Of a stretch of 42,102 nt of DNA, positions 33,009 through 40,071 are shown piece after piece (position 1 is the stretch's first letter; each line of letters begins with the position of its first letter). The notes beneath the pieces are model-generated. The model searched no databases and was not told the DNA's origin. It was given only the letters and a program-made list of their open reading frames with translations. The translations under genes were made by a program, and so were the position numbers. Source of the DNA: Fibrobacter sp. UBA1765 (lineage in GTDB: Bacteria; Fibrobacterota; Fibrobacteria; Fibrobacterales; Fibrobacteraceae); NCBI GenBank assembly GCA_002314675.1, contig DCGZ01000128.1, positions 1-42,102 of the forward strand. The letters run 5' to 3'.

Positions 33009-34888
33009 AGACTCAACCCCTGATTGATAACTCTAGCAGGTTTCCGCACAGTTCTTTGTGCAGGATTCCTGGTAAAAGACATTCCAAGACTGGCCAACTT
33101 ATCTACATCAAGGCCGGTCAAGTTGATTGCCGCACGAGCGTATACACGACAGTCCAGTGGTTCATTTCGTTCGTAAACCTTCTCATAGGCATAGGTCAAG
33201 AAACCACGGCTCATGCGTGACTTTTTCACTTCTGCAGTCAGTTGCCTAAAATGTTCGCCATCGTAATTTTCGCTGATTGGGAAATGGCAAAAACCTGGAC
33301 CAGGTTTGTCATAGTTCAACACATTGAAAAACCAATCCTTTACGGTATCGGTTCCGACGGTAATGAGTTTTGCATTTTCGGCGCTTGATTTTTTTGTAGA
33401 TCCCGGACGGCTAATCACCGGACGGTTGGGGCCTCGGGCACCTATACTCGCGTAAATTTTTCGCCATTCTCTCTTGGAGCAGTATTTGTAAACAGCCGAT
33501 GTCTTGTGACCGCCAGAGTCCACAAGCCCTGCAGCAACGTAAAGCTGCTGCCCGTCCGCCTTGCTGTATGGCGCATTCAGGATTCCATCAAGAGTCTCCC
33601 AGACTTCTTCCAAGTCAGGGTCTCCAGGAATCATCCAATAGCCAATACTCCAGCTTTCAAGGCCCTTGCCCCATCCTACAATCTCGCATTCAAGACGGTC
33701 ATCCTGAGTGTCGACGCCAGCAGTCAATAGAACAACCTCGTCAGGAACCTCACAACCATAATCTTCACATCGAAGTTCAAGGTCCGAATAGTCTCGCTTC
33801 ACCTGGTTGTCTTCGTCCCATGCTTCACCCGCAACGTTGTTGGTCCACACCTTCATCTTTTGCGGGTCGCCCTTTGCTTCAAGGAACTCGGAGACAGCTT
33901 CTTCCCAGGAATACCACCCCAGCGGACTATAGAACGCACTCAGATGATAACTAGGATACGCCCCGTTTTCGTTTGTCGGGACCCACTGGCCAAGAGCCAT
34001 CAGTTCAGTCTTACGCCATTCCTGATACTCACCGCCACAATGTGGGCACTTCATGCGAACTGTCCATGGCAAATGATTACCGTTTTCGTCACGGTCCCAT
34101 ACCATGTACCCAAATTTCCACACATGAAGTTCACCGCAATGCGGGCAGGGAACATTGTAATAACGCTGGTCGCCAACTTCAAATTTCTTTGTGATACGGC
34201 ACTTGCCACGAACCGTAGGGGTACTGTTCCAGAATCGCTTTTTACGCGGAAAGTTCGTCGTTCGGCGCTTCACCAGGTCGCACGGATCACCTTCGCCATT
34301 GCAGTCAAGGGGCCATCCTGAAATTTCATCACAAAGAACAACTTGCAACGGCTTTGAACGCAACTGAGAAGCGGATCCACCTGATCCAAGGAAAAATATA
34401 CCGCCCGGATATTCCTTGCAGCCAGCAGTATCGTTGGTAAAATACTTATCCATCTTCATGGCCGTAAATGTCGGGGCAAGGCGCTGCCGCTCAAAATCAG
34501 CAGCAGCGTCATCCGTAGTCTGATAAAGTCCAATCGGGCACGGACTTTGAAGCATATAATAAAGTGCCGTATTTATCATGCATTCCGTACCGCCAATCTG
34601 GGAGCCTTTCATGAAGGCCACATCGGCGCATGGATTCTGCGGGGAAAGCATATCCATGATTTCCACAAGGTAAGGCGTTCTATCGTTAGTCCACTTACCC
34701 TTGGATGCAGAAGCTTCACCGGCAAGCAGACGCGTTTCCGCAGCCCACTGGCTAATGGTCAAATTCTTTGGTGGCGTAAGCCCCTGAATAATTCCTGCAA
34801 GACAAAAAGACACGTTCTCATGCAACACCTGGGAACGCTCCGCTTTTTGCGCCACGGCGCGCGGTTCTGTCAATTCTTCAATCGCCAT
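33005..34888 (-). CDS. Terminase large subunit (lambda gpA family)
   Basis: The 627-aa protein is of the GpA type: an ATPase near the N-terminus (ADVAFMKGSQIGGTECMINTALYYM, Walker A variant; VVLCDEISGWP, Walker B), a zinc-ribbon-like section with CPHCGELHVW and CPHCGGEY, and a nuclease domain with TAGVDTQDDRLECEIVGWG. It cuts and packages phage DNA. The lambda-type enzyme suggests cos-like ends, but no cos site was identified. The ATG overlaps the small subunit stop (TGATG). Confidence 0.93.
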   Translation of the reverse strand: MAIEELTEPRAVAQKAERSQVLHENVSFCLAGIIQGLTPPKNLTISQWAAETRLLAGEASASKGKWTNDRTPYLVEIMDMLSPQNPCADVAFMKGSQIGGTECMINTALYYMLQSPCPIGLYQTTDDAAADFERQRLAPTFTAMKMDKYFTNDTAGCKEYPGGIFFLGSGGSASQLRSKPLQVVLCDEISGWPLDCNGEGDPCDLVKRRTTNFPRKKRFWNSTPTVRGKCRITKKFEVGDQRYYNVPCPHCGELHVWKFGYMVWDRDENGNHLPWTVRMKCPHCGGEYQEWRKTELMALGQWVPTNENGAYPSYHLSAFYSPLGWYSWEEAVSEFLEAKGDPQKMKVWTNNVAGEAWDEDNQVKRDYSDLELRCEDYGCEVPDEVVLLTAGVDTQDDRLECEIVGWGKGLESWSIGYWMIPGDPDLEEVWETLDGILNAPYSKADGQQLYVAAGLVDSGGHKTSAVYKYCSKREWRKIYASIGARGPNRPVISRPGSTKKSSAENAKLITVGTDTVKDWFFNVLNYDKPGPGFCHFPISENYDGEHFRQLTAEVKKSRMSRGFLTYAYEKVYERNEPLDCRVYARAAINLTGLDVDKLASLGMSFTRNPAQRTVRKPARVINQGLSL

Positions 34889-35601
34889 CAGTCAAAGAAA
34901 TTGTCAACAGTCCTGTCACTAAGGTCTTTCAGAACAAGAATGGATTCCTTACGGATAATTTCGCCAATCTCGTGGTTGGAATCCTTCATGGCCAAACGGA
35001 GTTTTTCCGGTTCAATACCGGCATTCGCCAGCTGTTCCTGAAGATGGCCACAAATCTTTGGAGCCAGCTGCACATACATGTTCATGACCTTTTCCTGGAT
35101 CATGGCGCCCATCTGGTAACCCTTCAGGAATACGGTCTGCTTGTCCACAAGGCTACCTTCTTTTTCGTCAGCCCTAAGCTTCGCAAGGCGTGCCATGTGG
35201 TATTCCTTTTCAGCCCTGGAAACTTCCAGTTCCTGGCGTTCCTGCATGACCGCGCCCAAATCCATTCCCTGGATAGGAGCCGAAATAGGTTGAGGGGCCT
35301 GCGGATTTTCGCCACCAATCACATGGGCCACGGCCTGGGCATCCATGTTATCGTAACCAGCAGCCATCTGGCCACGAGTTGGAGTAGTAACCTTGCTGCG
35401 ATCCTTCTTCAGATAGAACTGCTGCGGACTTACAACCTTGTGGTAACATTTCTCGCCGCGTGAATTCCGGAAAGTATCCATTCGCCCAGTCGAAGTGGCC
35501 TTAGAAACGGCAGCGCCGGAAACACCAAGTTGCTGAGCAATTTGACGCCCATTTACAAGATCATCGTCGCTGTAAGAATGTTGGTGACGAGCATAGTCCA
35601 T
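34888..35601 (-). CDS. Terminase small subunit (Nu1-like)
   Basis: The 237-aa protein begins with a winged-helix-like DNA-binding part (DLVNGRQIAQQLGVSGAAVSKATSTGRMDTFRNSRGEKCY), as in Nu1/DUF1441 small subunits. A proline-rich linker and a helical oligomerisation domain follow. GAGGT lies 7 nt before the ATG. It is the first gene of the first late unit, driven by the promoter at 35623-35664. It is longer than lambda Nu1. Confidence 0.8.
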   Translation of the reverse strand: MDYARHQHSYSDDDLVNGRQIAQQLGVSGAAVSKATSTGRMDTFRNSRGEKCYHKVVSPQQFYLKKDRSKVTTPTRGQMAAGYDNMDAQAVAHVIGGENPQAPQPISAPIQGMDLGAVMQERQELEVSRAEKEYHMARLAKLRADEKEGSLVDKQTVFLKGYQMGAMIQEKVMNMYVQLAPKICGHLQEQLANAGIEPEKLRLAMKDSNHEIGEIIRKESILVLKDLSDRTVDNFFD

Positions 35602-35613
35602 TTTTCAAACCTC

Positions 35614-35645
35614 GTTTAACCAAAATTAAGCAAAAAAGGTTAAAC
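35614..35645. promoter_or_regulatory. Inverted repeat GTTTAACC/GGTTAAAC
   Basis: GTTTAACC at 35614-35621 and its complement at 35638-35645, 16 nt apart, spanning the -10 box of late promoter 4. It contains the TTAACC half-site seen in other control regions of this prophage, so it may bind the repressor. Confidence 0.5.
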
Positions 35646-35664
35646 AGAGTTAAGAATCGTCACA
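35623..35664 (-). promoter_or_regulatory. Late promoter, copy 4 (before terminase)
   Basis: Read leftward: TGTGACG (35664-35658), 29 nt, TAATTT (35628-35623), then a short leader with GAGGT before the ATG at 35601. It has the same architecture as the other three copies. Confidence 0.72.
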
Positions 35665-35665
35665 A

Positions 35666-35696
35666 CAAAAAAGCCGGGAGAACCCGGCTAAAAAAA
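35666..35696 (-). terminator. Terminator ending the TIGR04255-like operon
   Basis: AGCCGGG, 4-nt loop, CCCGGCT (35672-35678 / 35683-35689), with T-runs on both strands. It separates the accessory operon from the late promoter just beyond, so that operon is transcriptionally closed. Confidence 0.9.
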
Positions 35697-35700
35697 TCAA

Positions 35701-36336
35701 TCAATTGACAGACAACACATTTACGTCGGACCTGTCAATGCCATCTTTAACACGAGTAAAATGTATTGACAACTTCAACAAAAACATGTAAAACCCATAA
35801 TTACTCAAAGAAAAAAGTTTCGTCTTTGTATTGTCTAAATGAGATATAGGACACGAACCAACATGATCCATTAAAGCAATGTATTCTTTGTCCAAATCAT
35901 GCGCTTTGGGAAGATAAAAAATAGACGTAATAGATTGTCTTTTTATATCATTTTCAAAATTTTTTATATAACCTTCGTCTTTCCTTTCTCTTCTTAGCAA
36001 ATCCAAGTACTTATCCAATTCCAATACTAAGCAATAAGTACAACTAGGAGGAAGTGTTCGCTTATTTTCCTTTGAAATATCACATGTATTGGAAAGGATT
36101 ATCGCATTAACGTCAACTAGAGTTTGTGTTTTCCAGCTAACCATTTTGAGTTTAGCAACACCATCTCCCTGTGCAAAAAAACTTTCTTCCTTCAAATAAT
36201 CGCAATACATTCTTGAGTCAATGTTATCGGGAAAATCCTTCAAACAAGAAAACAACTCTTCAGAAGAAGTCCGTGACAAGAACTGAGGAAGATACTTTTT
36301 TACGTCTTCTAACAAATCCAACGTTCGCCTACACAA
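35701..36336 (-). CDS. Uncharacterised protein with S-CD motif, third gene of operon
   Basis: The 211-aa protein is not assigned to a family. A central DVNAIILSNTCDISKENKR segment resembles the S-x-(S/T)-CDI stretch that I recall in uncharacterised proteins of mobile islands. The N-terminus is helical (LDLLEDVKKYLPQFLSR), and two acidic patches and a basic C-terminal third follow. No signal peptide or membrane helix is visible. The start is TTG at 36336, overlapping the previous gene by 8 nt. The low GC, unlike the phage genes beside it, suggests separate acquisition. Confidence 0.6.
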   Translation of the reverse strand: MCRRTLDLLEDVKKYLPQFLSRTSSEELFSCLKDFPDNIDSRMYCDYLKEESFFAQGDGVAKLKMVSWKTQTLVDVNAIILSNTCDISKENKRTLPPSCTYCLVLELDKYLDLLRRERKDEGYIKNFENDIKRQSITSIFYLPKAHDLDKEYIALMDHVGSCPISHLDNTKTKLFSLSNYGFYMFLLKLSIHFTRVKDGIDRSDVNVLSVN

Positions 36337-36622
36337 GATCCCAAAGATTTTCTTCTAAAATACGCAAAGCATCTTCATCCATCGGTTTTTGACTAGAAAT
36401 AAACTTACTAGCAAAAGAAAGAAGCTGATTTGCCAAATCATTTTCTTCGGCAAACGTTATGCCCGCCGATTGATAATAAAGAACATCGACTTCATCTTCA
36501 ATAACAATTCCGCCATTCTTTTCAGATAGAACATCTGCGATATTCGGAACAACAGGCGAAGAGAACATAGCCATTAAAGGAATGGCCAAAATACCACGAG
36601 AATCCGAAATATACTTATTCAT
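36329..36622 (-). CDS. Small acidic protein, second gene of operon
   Basis: The 97-aa protein is acidic, with no recognised domain. It has a hydrophobic stretch (ILAIPLMAMFSSPVVPNIA) and a helical C-terminal half (EENDLANQLLSFASKFISS). It overlaps both neighbours by 8 nt (ATGAATAA at the upstream junction), so its production is probably coupled to theirs. Size and place would suit a partner or inhibitor in a three-component system, but this is inference. Confidence 0.55.
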   Translation of the reverse strand: MNKYISDSRGILAIPLMAMFSSPVVPNIADVLSEKNGGIVIEDEVDVLYYQSAGITFAEENDLANQLLSFASKFISSQKPMDEDALRILEENLWDLV

Positions 36623-37388
36623 ACGATGGCCCCAAATCTTCTAAAAAATCGTTAGACAATGATGAAAAATAAGTTTGTCTACAAATAGAGTGCATTTCTT
36701 CTATTCTAGATGCAAAGTTATCATAGAGAGGTTCAAACGAATCTGAACAAGAAACATCAATATCAAGAACCGAGCCCCTGATCACATTGTTAAGTTTCGC
36801 TTCATTTGCAATAACAGTCTTGATTATGAAATGATCTTTGCGAAAAACATCAACATGATTAAACTGAATTCTACCCAACCCTATTCCAGAATTAAAGGAA
36901 ATCTTACACACCTGAGCCGCATCAGCATGAAGAAAATTAATATATCGAAGCCCAACTCTTTCAACAAAGCTAACTGTTTTGGACGAAATGATGAAATTCA
37001 AAAATTCATTCAAGCCACCCTCAAAAACAGGCCATCCGGGATAAGGAGATTTATTTACGTAGCGAACACCATATTTCGAAATCTGCAACACCATTCTTTC
37101 AGTCGAAATTTGATATAACGGAGCATTCTTCAAATTTAGATCGTTATTTCTAACAACTTCTGGAATATCCATTGTAGGAAGACGTTCCAAACCGTTCAGA
37201 GCTTTGTCAGAATAGTTGTTCAACAAAGAAACAGCTACAACTTCAATCGGCTGGGAGAAGTTACACCTCAAATCAAGAGATGATTCGATTACTGTATTTT
37301 TTTCCAATTTTTTGGGAAGTTGGTTATGCATACTCAAAATCTTCATACAACTATTGTTTTCAACGCCAAATCTACAAAGAAAATACAT
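36615..37388 (-). CDS. TIGR04255-like protein, first gene of operon
   Basis: The 257-aa protein fits my recollection of the TIGR04255 family. An opening of the form LEKNTVIESSLDLRCNF, then VERVGLRYINFL in the middle, and a C-terminal helix with RIEEMHSICRQTYFSSLSNDFLEDLG where the family has its aH-x-x-i-x-x-x-F segment. The family has no known activity that I can cite, but it recurs beside mobile and defence genes. The ATG at 37388 is preferred because a consensus promoter ends 22 nt before it; there is no Shine-Dalgarno. ATGs at 37346 and 37331 are alternatives. Confidence 0.65.
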   Translation of the reverse strand: MYFLCRFGVENNSCMKILSMHNQLPKKLEKNTVIESSLDLRCNFSQPIEVVAVSLLNNYSDKALNGLERLPTMDIPEVVRNNDLNLKNAPLYQISTERMVLQISKYGVRYVNKSPYPGWPVFEGGLNEFLNFIISSKTVSFVERVGLRYINFLHADAAQVCKISFNSGIGLGRIQFNHVDVFRKDHFIIKTVIANEAKLNNVIRGSVLDIDVSCSDSFEPLYDNFASRIEEMHSICRQTYFSSLSNDFLEDLGPSYE

Positions 37389-37410
37389 AATTGATTGCGG
37401 TAAATACCAG

Positions 37411-37440
37411 ATTATATCAAATTATGTCATATTATTTCAA
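37411..37440 (-). promoter_or_regulatory. Consensus promoter of TIGR04255-like operon
   Basis: TTGAAA (37440-37435), 18 nt, TATAAT (37416-37411), in an AT-rich stretch. This is a strong sigma-70-type promoter with a short leader to the ATG at 37388. Confidence 0.75.
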
Positions 37441-37586
37441 TTTTTATTGTTTTACAAAGCCTAACAACGATTAAATAACACTCATTAAAATTCAACAATA
37501 ATCATTATAGTTCATTCTTATTCTTTTATCGTCTTTCAGCTGCAATTTGTCAAACAGACCGCCCATCGTGGTCCACTCTAAGTCCC

Positions 37587-37929
37587 GTTAACCCACCCAA
37601 AAATCCCAAAAATTTGCGGACGAAGTCGCGCGCGCCACCCCATGAGCCGATTCCGGAGAGCAACAAACCTTTTTGACAGGGGGCCTACCCTACCCCTCCA
37701 CGTCCGTTAACACAGGTTTAACCGATTAACCGACATTAACCGACAAGACCGGACCGGGCGCCCCCGACTCCCACACAACGCCCGTAATTAAACGGCAAAC
37801 AACGATTAACTAGCATTAACCTAAAAACATTCAAGCTAACAGTTTTAGCCTGTTGTAGAGCATTTACAAGCGTCAGCAAATAGGCGTTAACCCAACATTA
37901 TACATACTGCCCCACCGCCAAAATTAACC
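37587..37929. repeat. TTAAC(C) motif array in non-coding region
   Basis: At least nine TTAAC(C) motifs in the same orientation start at 37588, 37707, 37718, 37726, 37736, 37806, 37816, 37887 and 37924. The middle group (TTAACCGA, TTAACCGACA, TTAACCGACA) repeats at 8-10 bp. The surrounding 37441-37986 has no credible ORF and includes a GC-rich block near 37740-37785. It may be a protein-binding array (operator, replication or partition). Confidence 0.6.
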
Positions 37930-37950
37930 AAACTTTCAGCCAATCCAAAC

Positions 37951-37963
37951 CGAACGCAGGCCC
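37951..37963. repeat. 13-bp direct repeat CGAACGCAGGCCC, copy 1
   Basis: Identical to 38721-38733. The two copies flank the DUF2442/DUF4160 pair. Confidence 0.5.
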
Positions 37964-37986
37964 AAAGGGGATATATGATGACGCTT

Positions 37987-38406
37987 CTACACCATTTCCA
38001 TCAGCTCTCGCCCAATTCGCTGCAACTCGCTGTCGATCTTCTTGAGCCTTGCCGCAGAAGGTTTCTTTGTCCCGTTGACATACGCGGCAAACAATGGCTG
38101 TGGAATCCCAACCCTTCTGGCAAACGCAGCAGCGTTCAACTCAGGAAACCTCCAGAACACGCGTCCGACCGGGTTCATCTTCTTTGGAGAAAAGAACCCG
38201 TCAAGTTCCAGCCCTTCGCAAAGGTCATCGAACCATACGCCGTCGAGATCTGCACGGCAGTTTTCAAGCTGTTCCCTCGTGGCATTGCGGAGCGGCTCGT
38301 AATCGCGTATAAGCTCCTTTCCGATTCTTCCGTCCTTAAGCTCCACGCAAACGGCCTCGTTGTCAACCCAAATGCGCTTTACATCCTTTTCGGTTATACC
38401 AGCCAT
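37987..38406 (-). CDS. DUF2442/HTH-type protein, probable antitoxin-like partner
   Basis: The 139-aa protein has an N-terminal DUF2442 domain (ITEKDVKRIWVDNEAVCVELKDGRIGKELIRDYEPLRNAT, residues ~3-75). A C-terminal helix-turn-helix-like part follows (FPELNAAAFARRVGIPQPLFAAYVNGTKKPSAARLKKIDSELQRIG). It follows the DUF4160 gene by 6 nt, and GAGGG in the junction serves as ribosome site. Such pairs are commonly annotated as putative toxin-antitoxin modules. The HTH half could bind the palindrome in the promoter. Confidence 0.75.
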   Translation of the reverse strand: MAGITEKDVKRIWVDNEAVCVELKDGRIGKELIRDYEPLRNATREQLENCRADLDGVWFDDLCEGLELDGFFSPKKMNPVGRVFWRFPELNAAAFARRVGIPQPLFAAYVNGTKKPSAARLKKIDSELQRIGRELMEMV

Positions 38407-38412
38407 AAGCCC

Positions 38413-38652
38413 TCACTTGTCAAAAATTTCATGCCACTTCGTTTCGATTAGCCCGCTGTTTTCAGAAGCTATGGTTGCAGCCTTCTTCAAGTCAGAAGCG
38501 GAAAGCTTTCCCTTGATCTTCACGACAGCCTTGCCACCTACAATCTCGAACTTCGCCTTCTTCCCCTGCCTCATCACATGGACATGGACCGGCTCGTGCT
38601 CGTTCATGTAAAAGAAGAAAAGAAAACCGTCCTGTTCGAAAATCTTTGGCAT
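38413..38652 (-). CDS. DUF4160 protein, toxin-antitoxin-like partner
   Basis: The 79-aa protein is a DUF4160 domain: MPKIFEQDGFLFFFYMNEHEPVHVHV, then GKKAKFEIVGGKAVVKIKGKLSASDLKKA. The paired DUF2442 gene follows at 6 nt. The ATG at 38652 is 6 nt from TATATT, so the transcript is probably leaderless. It is probably part of a self-regulated two-gene unit. Which member is toxic is not known. Confidence 0.78.
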   Translation of the reverse strand: MPKIFEQDGFLFFFYMNEHEPVHVHVMRQGKKAKFEIVGGKAVVKIKGKLSASDLKKAATIASENSGLIETKWHEIFDK

Positions 38653-38658
38653 GCCTAC

Positions 38659-38687
38659 AATATAGGTTATTATTTAATAACCGTCAA
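38659..38687 (-). promoter_or_regulatory. Promoter with 18-bp palindrome in spacer (DUF4160/DUF2442)
   Basis: TTGACG (38687-38682), 17-nt spacer, TATATT (38664-38659). The spacer is almost wholly filled by the perfect palindrome GGTTATTA-TT-TAATAACC (38665-38682). This is a typical position for an autoregulatory operator. Confidence 0.8.
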
Positions 38688-38707
38688 CCCCAAAACATCC
38701 ACCAAAC

Positions 38708-38733
38708 AAAAACGAGCCCGCGAACGCAGGCCC
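38708..38733 (-). terminator. Terminator after aspartic protease gene
   Basis: Minus-strand stem GCCTGCG/CGCGGGC (one G-U), tight loop, then TCGTTTTT. It includes the second 13-bp repeat (38721-38733). Confidence 0.5.
38721..38733. repeat. 13-bp direct repeat CGAACGCAGGCCC, copy 2
   Basis: Identical to 37951-37963, on the far side of the DUF2442/DUF4160 pair. Part of this copy lies in a possible terminator hairpin. Confidence 0.5.
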
Positions 38734-38760
38734 GGTTACAAAGAACAATCGACCCAGCAG

Positions 38761-39216
38761 TCAAGCCTCATTAATATCAGAGGCACAATCCTTAATCATC
38801 TGAACATAATCAGTCTCACCTCCGGAAGGAATCCGGAAAGAAAAAACAGTTTTCCCACCAAAGCTAGAAACACAAAAATCACCATGAGAAATAACGTCCA
38901 TACCAATAAGAACGTCCCACCCACCGCCAGGCTCACCCTCTGTAACCTGAAGATTGAAAACAATGTCACCCGGAAGCTTAATTGACAACAGGTACACAGA
39001 AACAACCATCGGACCACCAACACCGCGCGAAACCGTTGTGGATACAGGGGAAAGCCCCAAAGCCTTGGCAACATCGCTGGTAATGACGGAATCCGTAGCC
39101 CCAGTATCCCAGAGGCCGACAAATTCCTTCCACTGCCCAGCGCCCAAAGGACTCACTTCAACAGGAGTCTTAAGAACGTTGACAATCGAGCTTTCATGTT
39201 TGGTCAATGCTTGCAC
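38761..39216 (-). CDS. Retropepsin-type aspartic protease
   Basis: The 151-aa protein has the active-site motif WDTGATDSVI (D37-T-G-A). The second conserved patch is WDVLIGMDVISHGDF (about 101-115), equivalent to the psi-loop hydrophobic-hydrophobic-G region. One catalytic aspartate per chain fits a homodimer of the retropepsin/DDI type. No membrane segment or signal peptide is visible, so it acts in the cytoplasm. The start is GTG at 39216, overlapping the preceding gene by 13 nt. The substrate is unknown. Confidence 0.82.
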   Translation of the reverse strand: MQALTKHESSIVNVLKTPVEVSPLGAGQWKEFVGLWDTGATDSVITSDVAKALGLSPVSTTVSRGVGGPMVVSVYLLSIKLPGDIVFNLQVTEGEPGGGWDVLIGMDVISHGDFCVSSFGGKTVFSFRIPSGGETDYVQMIKDCASDINEA

Positions 39217-39470
39217 GGAACCAAGACCACGTTATTGGACGCATATCGATGCACATAGCTTTCTGCATCGGGAGACTTGCACTCGTAAATGGAGAAATGG
39301 CCCAGGGTGAATTCCTTGACTCCGTAGTTGTAGGCATCGATGAGAGACGAAAAATCGGCAATGACGGCGGCGTCATGGATCACCAGAAAACGGTGCGCGA
39401 ACTTTTCGAACAGCGACGGCAAATTGCCCATGAAAAAATAGAAGTCCTTTGTCATCGAGTAGTCAGCCAT
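39204..39470 (-). CDS. DUF5678-like small protein, partner of aspartic protease
   Basis: The 88-aa protein resembles the DUF5678 pattern: FMGNLPSLFEKFAHRFLVIHDAAVIADFSSLIDAYNYGVKEFTLGHFSIYECK. The family has ...LLKEYPGKWVAIHDGKVIG..EEALEEAR..G...FLIQ. Such proteins recur directly before retropepsin-like genes. The ATG at 39470 is chosen because TATATT ends 7 nt upstream; the frame stays open to 39512 only without a promoter. It overlaps the protease gene by 13 nt. Role unknown; perhaps substrate or regulator. Confidence 0.68.
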   Translation of the reverse strand: MADYSMTKDFYFFMGNLPSLFEKFAHRFLVIHDAAVIADFSSLIDAYNYGVKEFTLGHFSIYECKSPDAESYVHRYASNNVVLVPCKH

Positions 39471-39477
39471 ACTCTCA

Positions 39478-39507
39478 AATATACTAAAAATCCGCCGCAC
39501 GGACCAA
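39478..39507 (-). promoter_or_regulatory. Promoter of DUF5678-like/protease pair
   Basis: TTGGTC (39507-39502), 18 nt, TATATT (39483-39478), 7 nt to the ATG. The transcript is probably leaderless. Confidence 0.6.
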
Positions 39508-39560
39508 ACCAACTCCCCCGCCTGGGAGGAATGCCCAGCAGCGTCACGTCGGCGCTTGGC

Positions 39561-40064
39561 CTACGGCTTATCCCAGCTGAAGAAATTTGCGGTCACAAAC
39601 TGGTACCACGGAACACGAATCATGCACTCAGGTTTATTCAGTTGTTCACAAGCGCGATTGCGGGAAACAAGGAGAAGCGCCCGCAAGGTAGAACGGCTCC
39701 TGCCATCGAACAGGTACATTCTGGCTTGCAAGTCCTCAAGACTCTCGCGAGAAGCGGATGCGCCGTTCTTAAGTTCAGCCAACAAGTCATTGTACCCATC
39801 GTACATCGATTCCCAGAAACCAACACAGCCCTTAAGGTTCAGGGCGACATCGGCAATCAGCGAAACCGAACCGACAATATTCAGGATCAAGGAAAGCACT
39901 TCGCCGCCGGCAGCAGCCGAATAGCCGGAGAGCCACAGCGAAGCAAGAGCAACAACACAAAGAAAGACATTCATCTTGACAAAGAACGAATGCCTGTAAC
40001 CGGCATAAGCCAAGGCCACACGAAGTCGAGACTCAATGTCCCATTTAATTTCATCTGTACTCAT
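39561..40064 (-). CDS. SLATT-like two-TM protein
   Basis: The 167-aa protein has an N-terminal cytosolic helix (DEIKWDIESRLRVALAYAGYRH) followed by two TM helices (VKMNVFLCVVALASLWLSGY and GEVLSLILNIVGSVSLIADVAL). A cytosolic helical tail rich in charged residues follows (YDGYNDLLAELKNG, SLEDLQARMYLFDGRSR). This is the pattern of SLATT-type membrane effectors associated with nucleotide-signalled defence. No nucleotide synthase (SMODS or other) is next to it. The start at 40064 is chosen because GTAGGT precedes it, inside the stop region of the proline-rich gene. Confidence 0.65.
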   Translation of the reverse strand: MSTDEIKWDIESRLRVALAYAGYRHSFFVKMNVFLCVVALASLWLSGYSAAAGGEVLSLILNIVGSVSLIADVALNLKGCVGFWESMYDGYNDLLAELKNGASASRESLEDLQARMYLFDGRSRSTLRALLLVSRNRACEQLNKPECMIRVPWYQFVTANFFSWDKP

Positions 40065-40071
40065 AGCAAAC

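Noticed and set aside
37441..37986. CRISPR array
   Set aside because: The TTAACC motifs are 6 bp with irregular 8-100 bp spacing. No repeat-spacer pattern and no cas genes.
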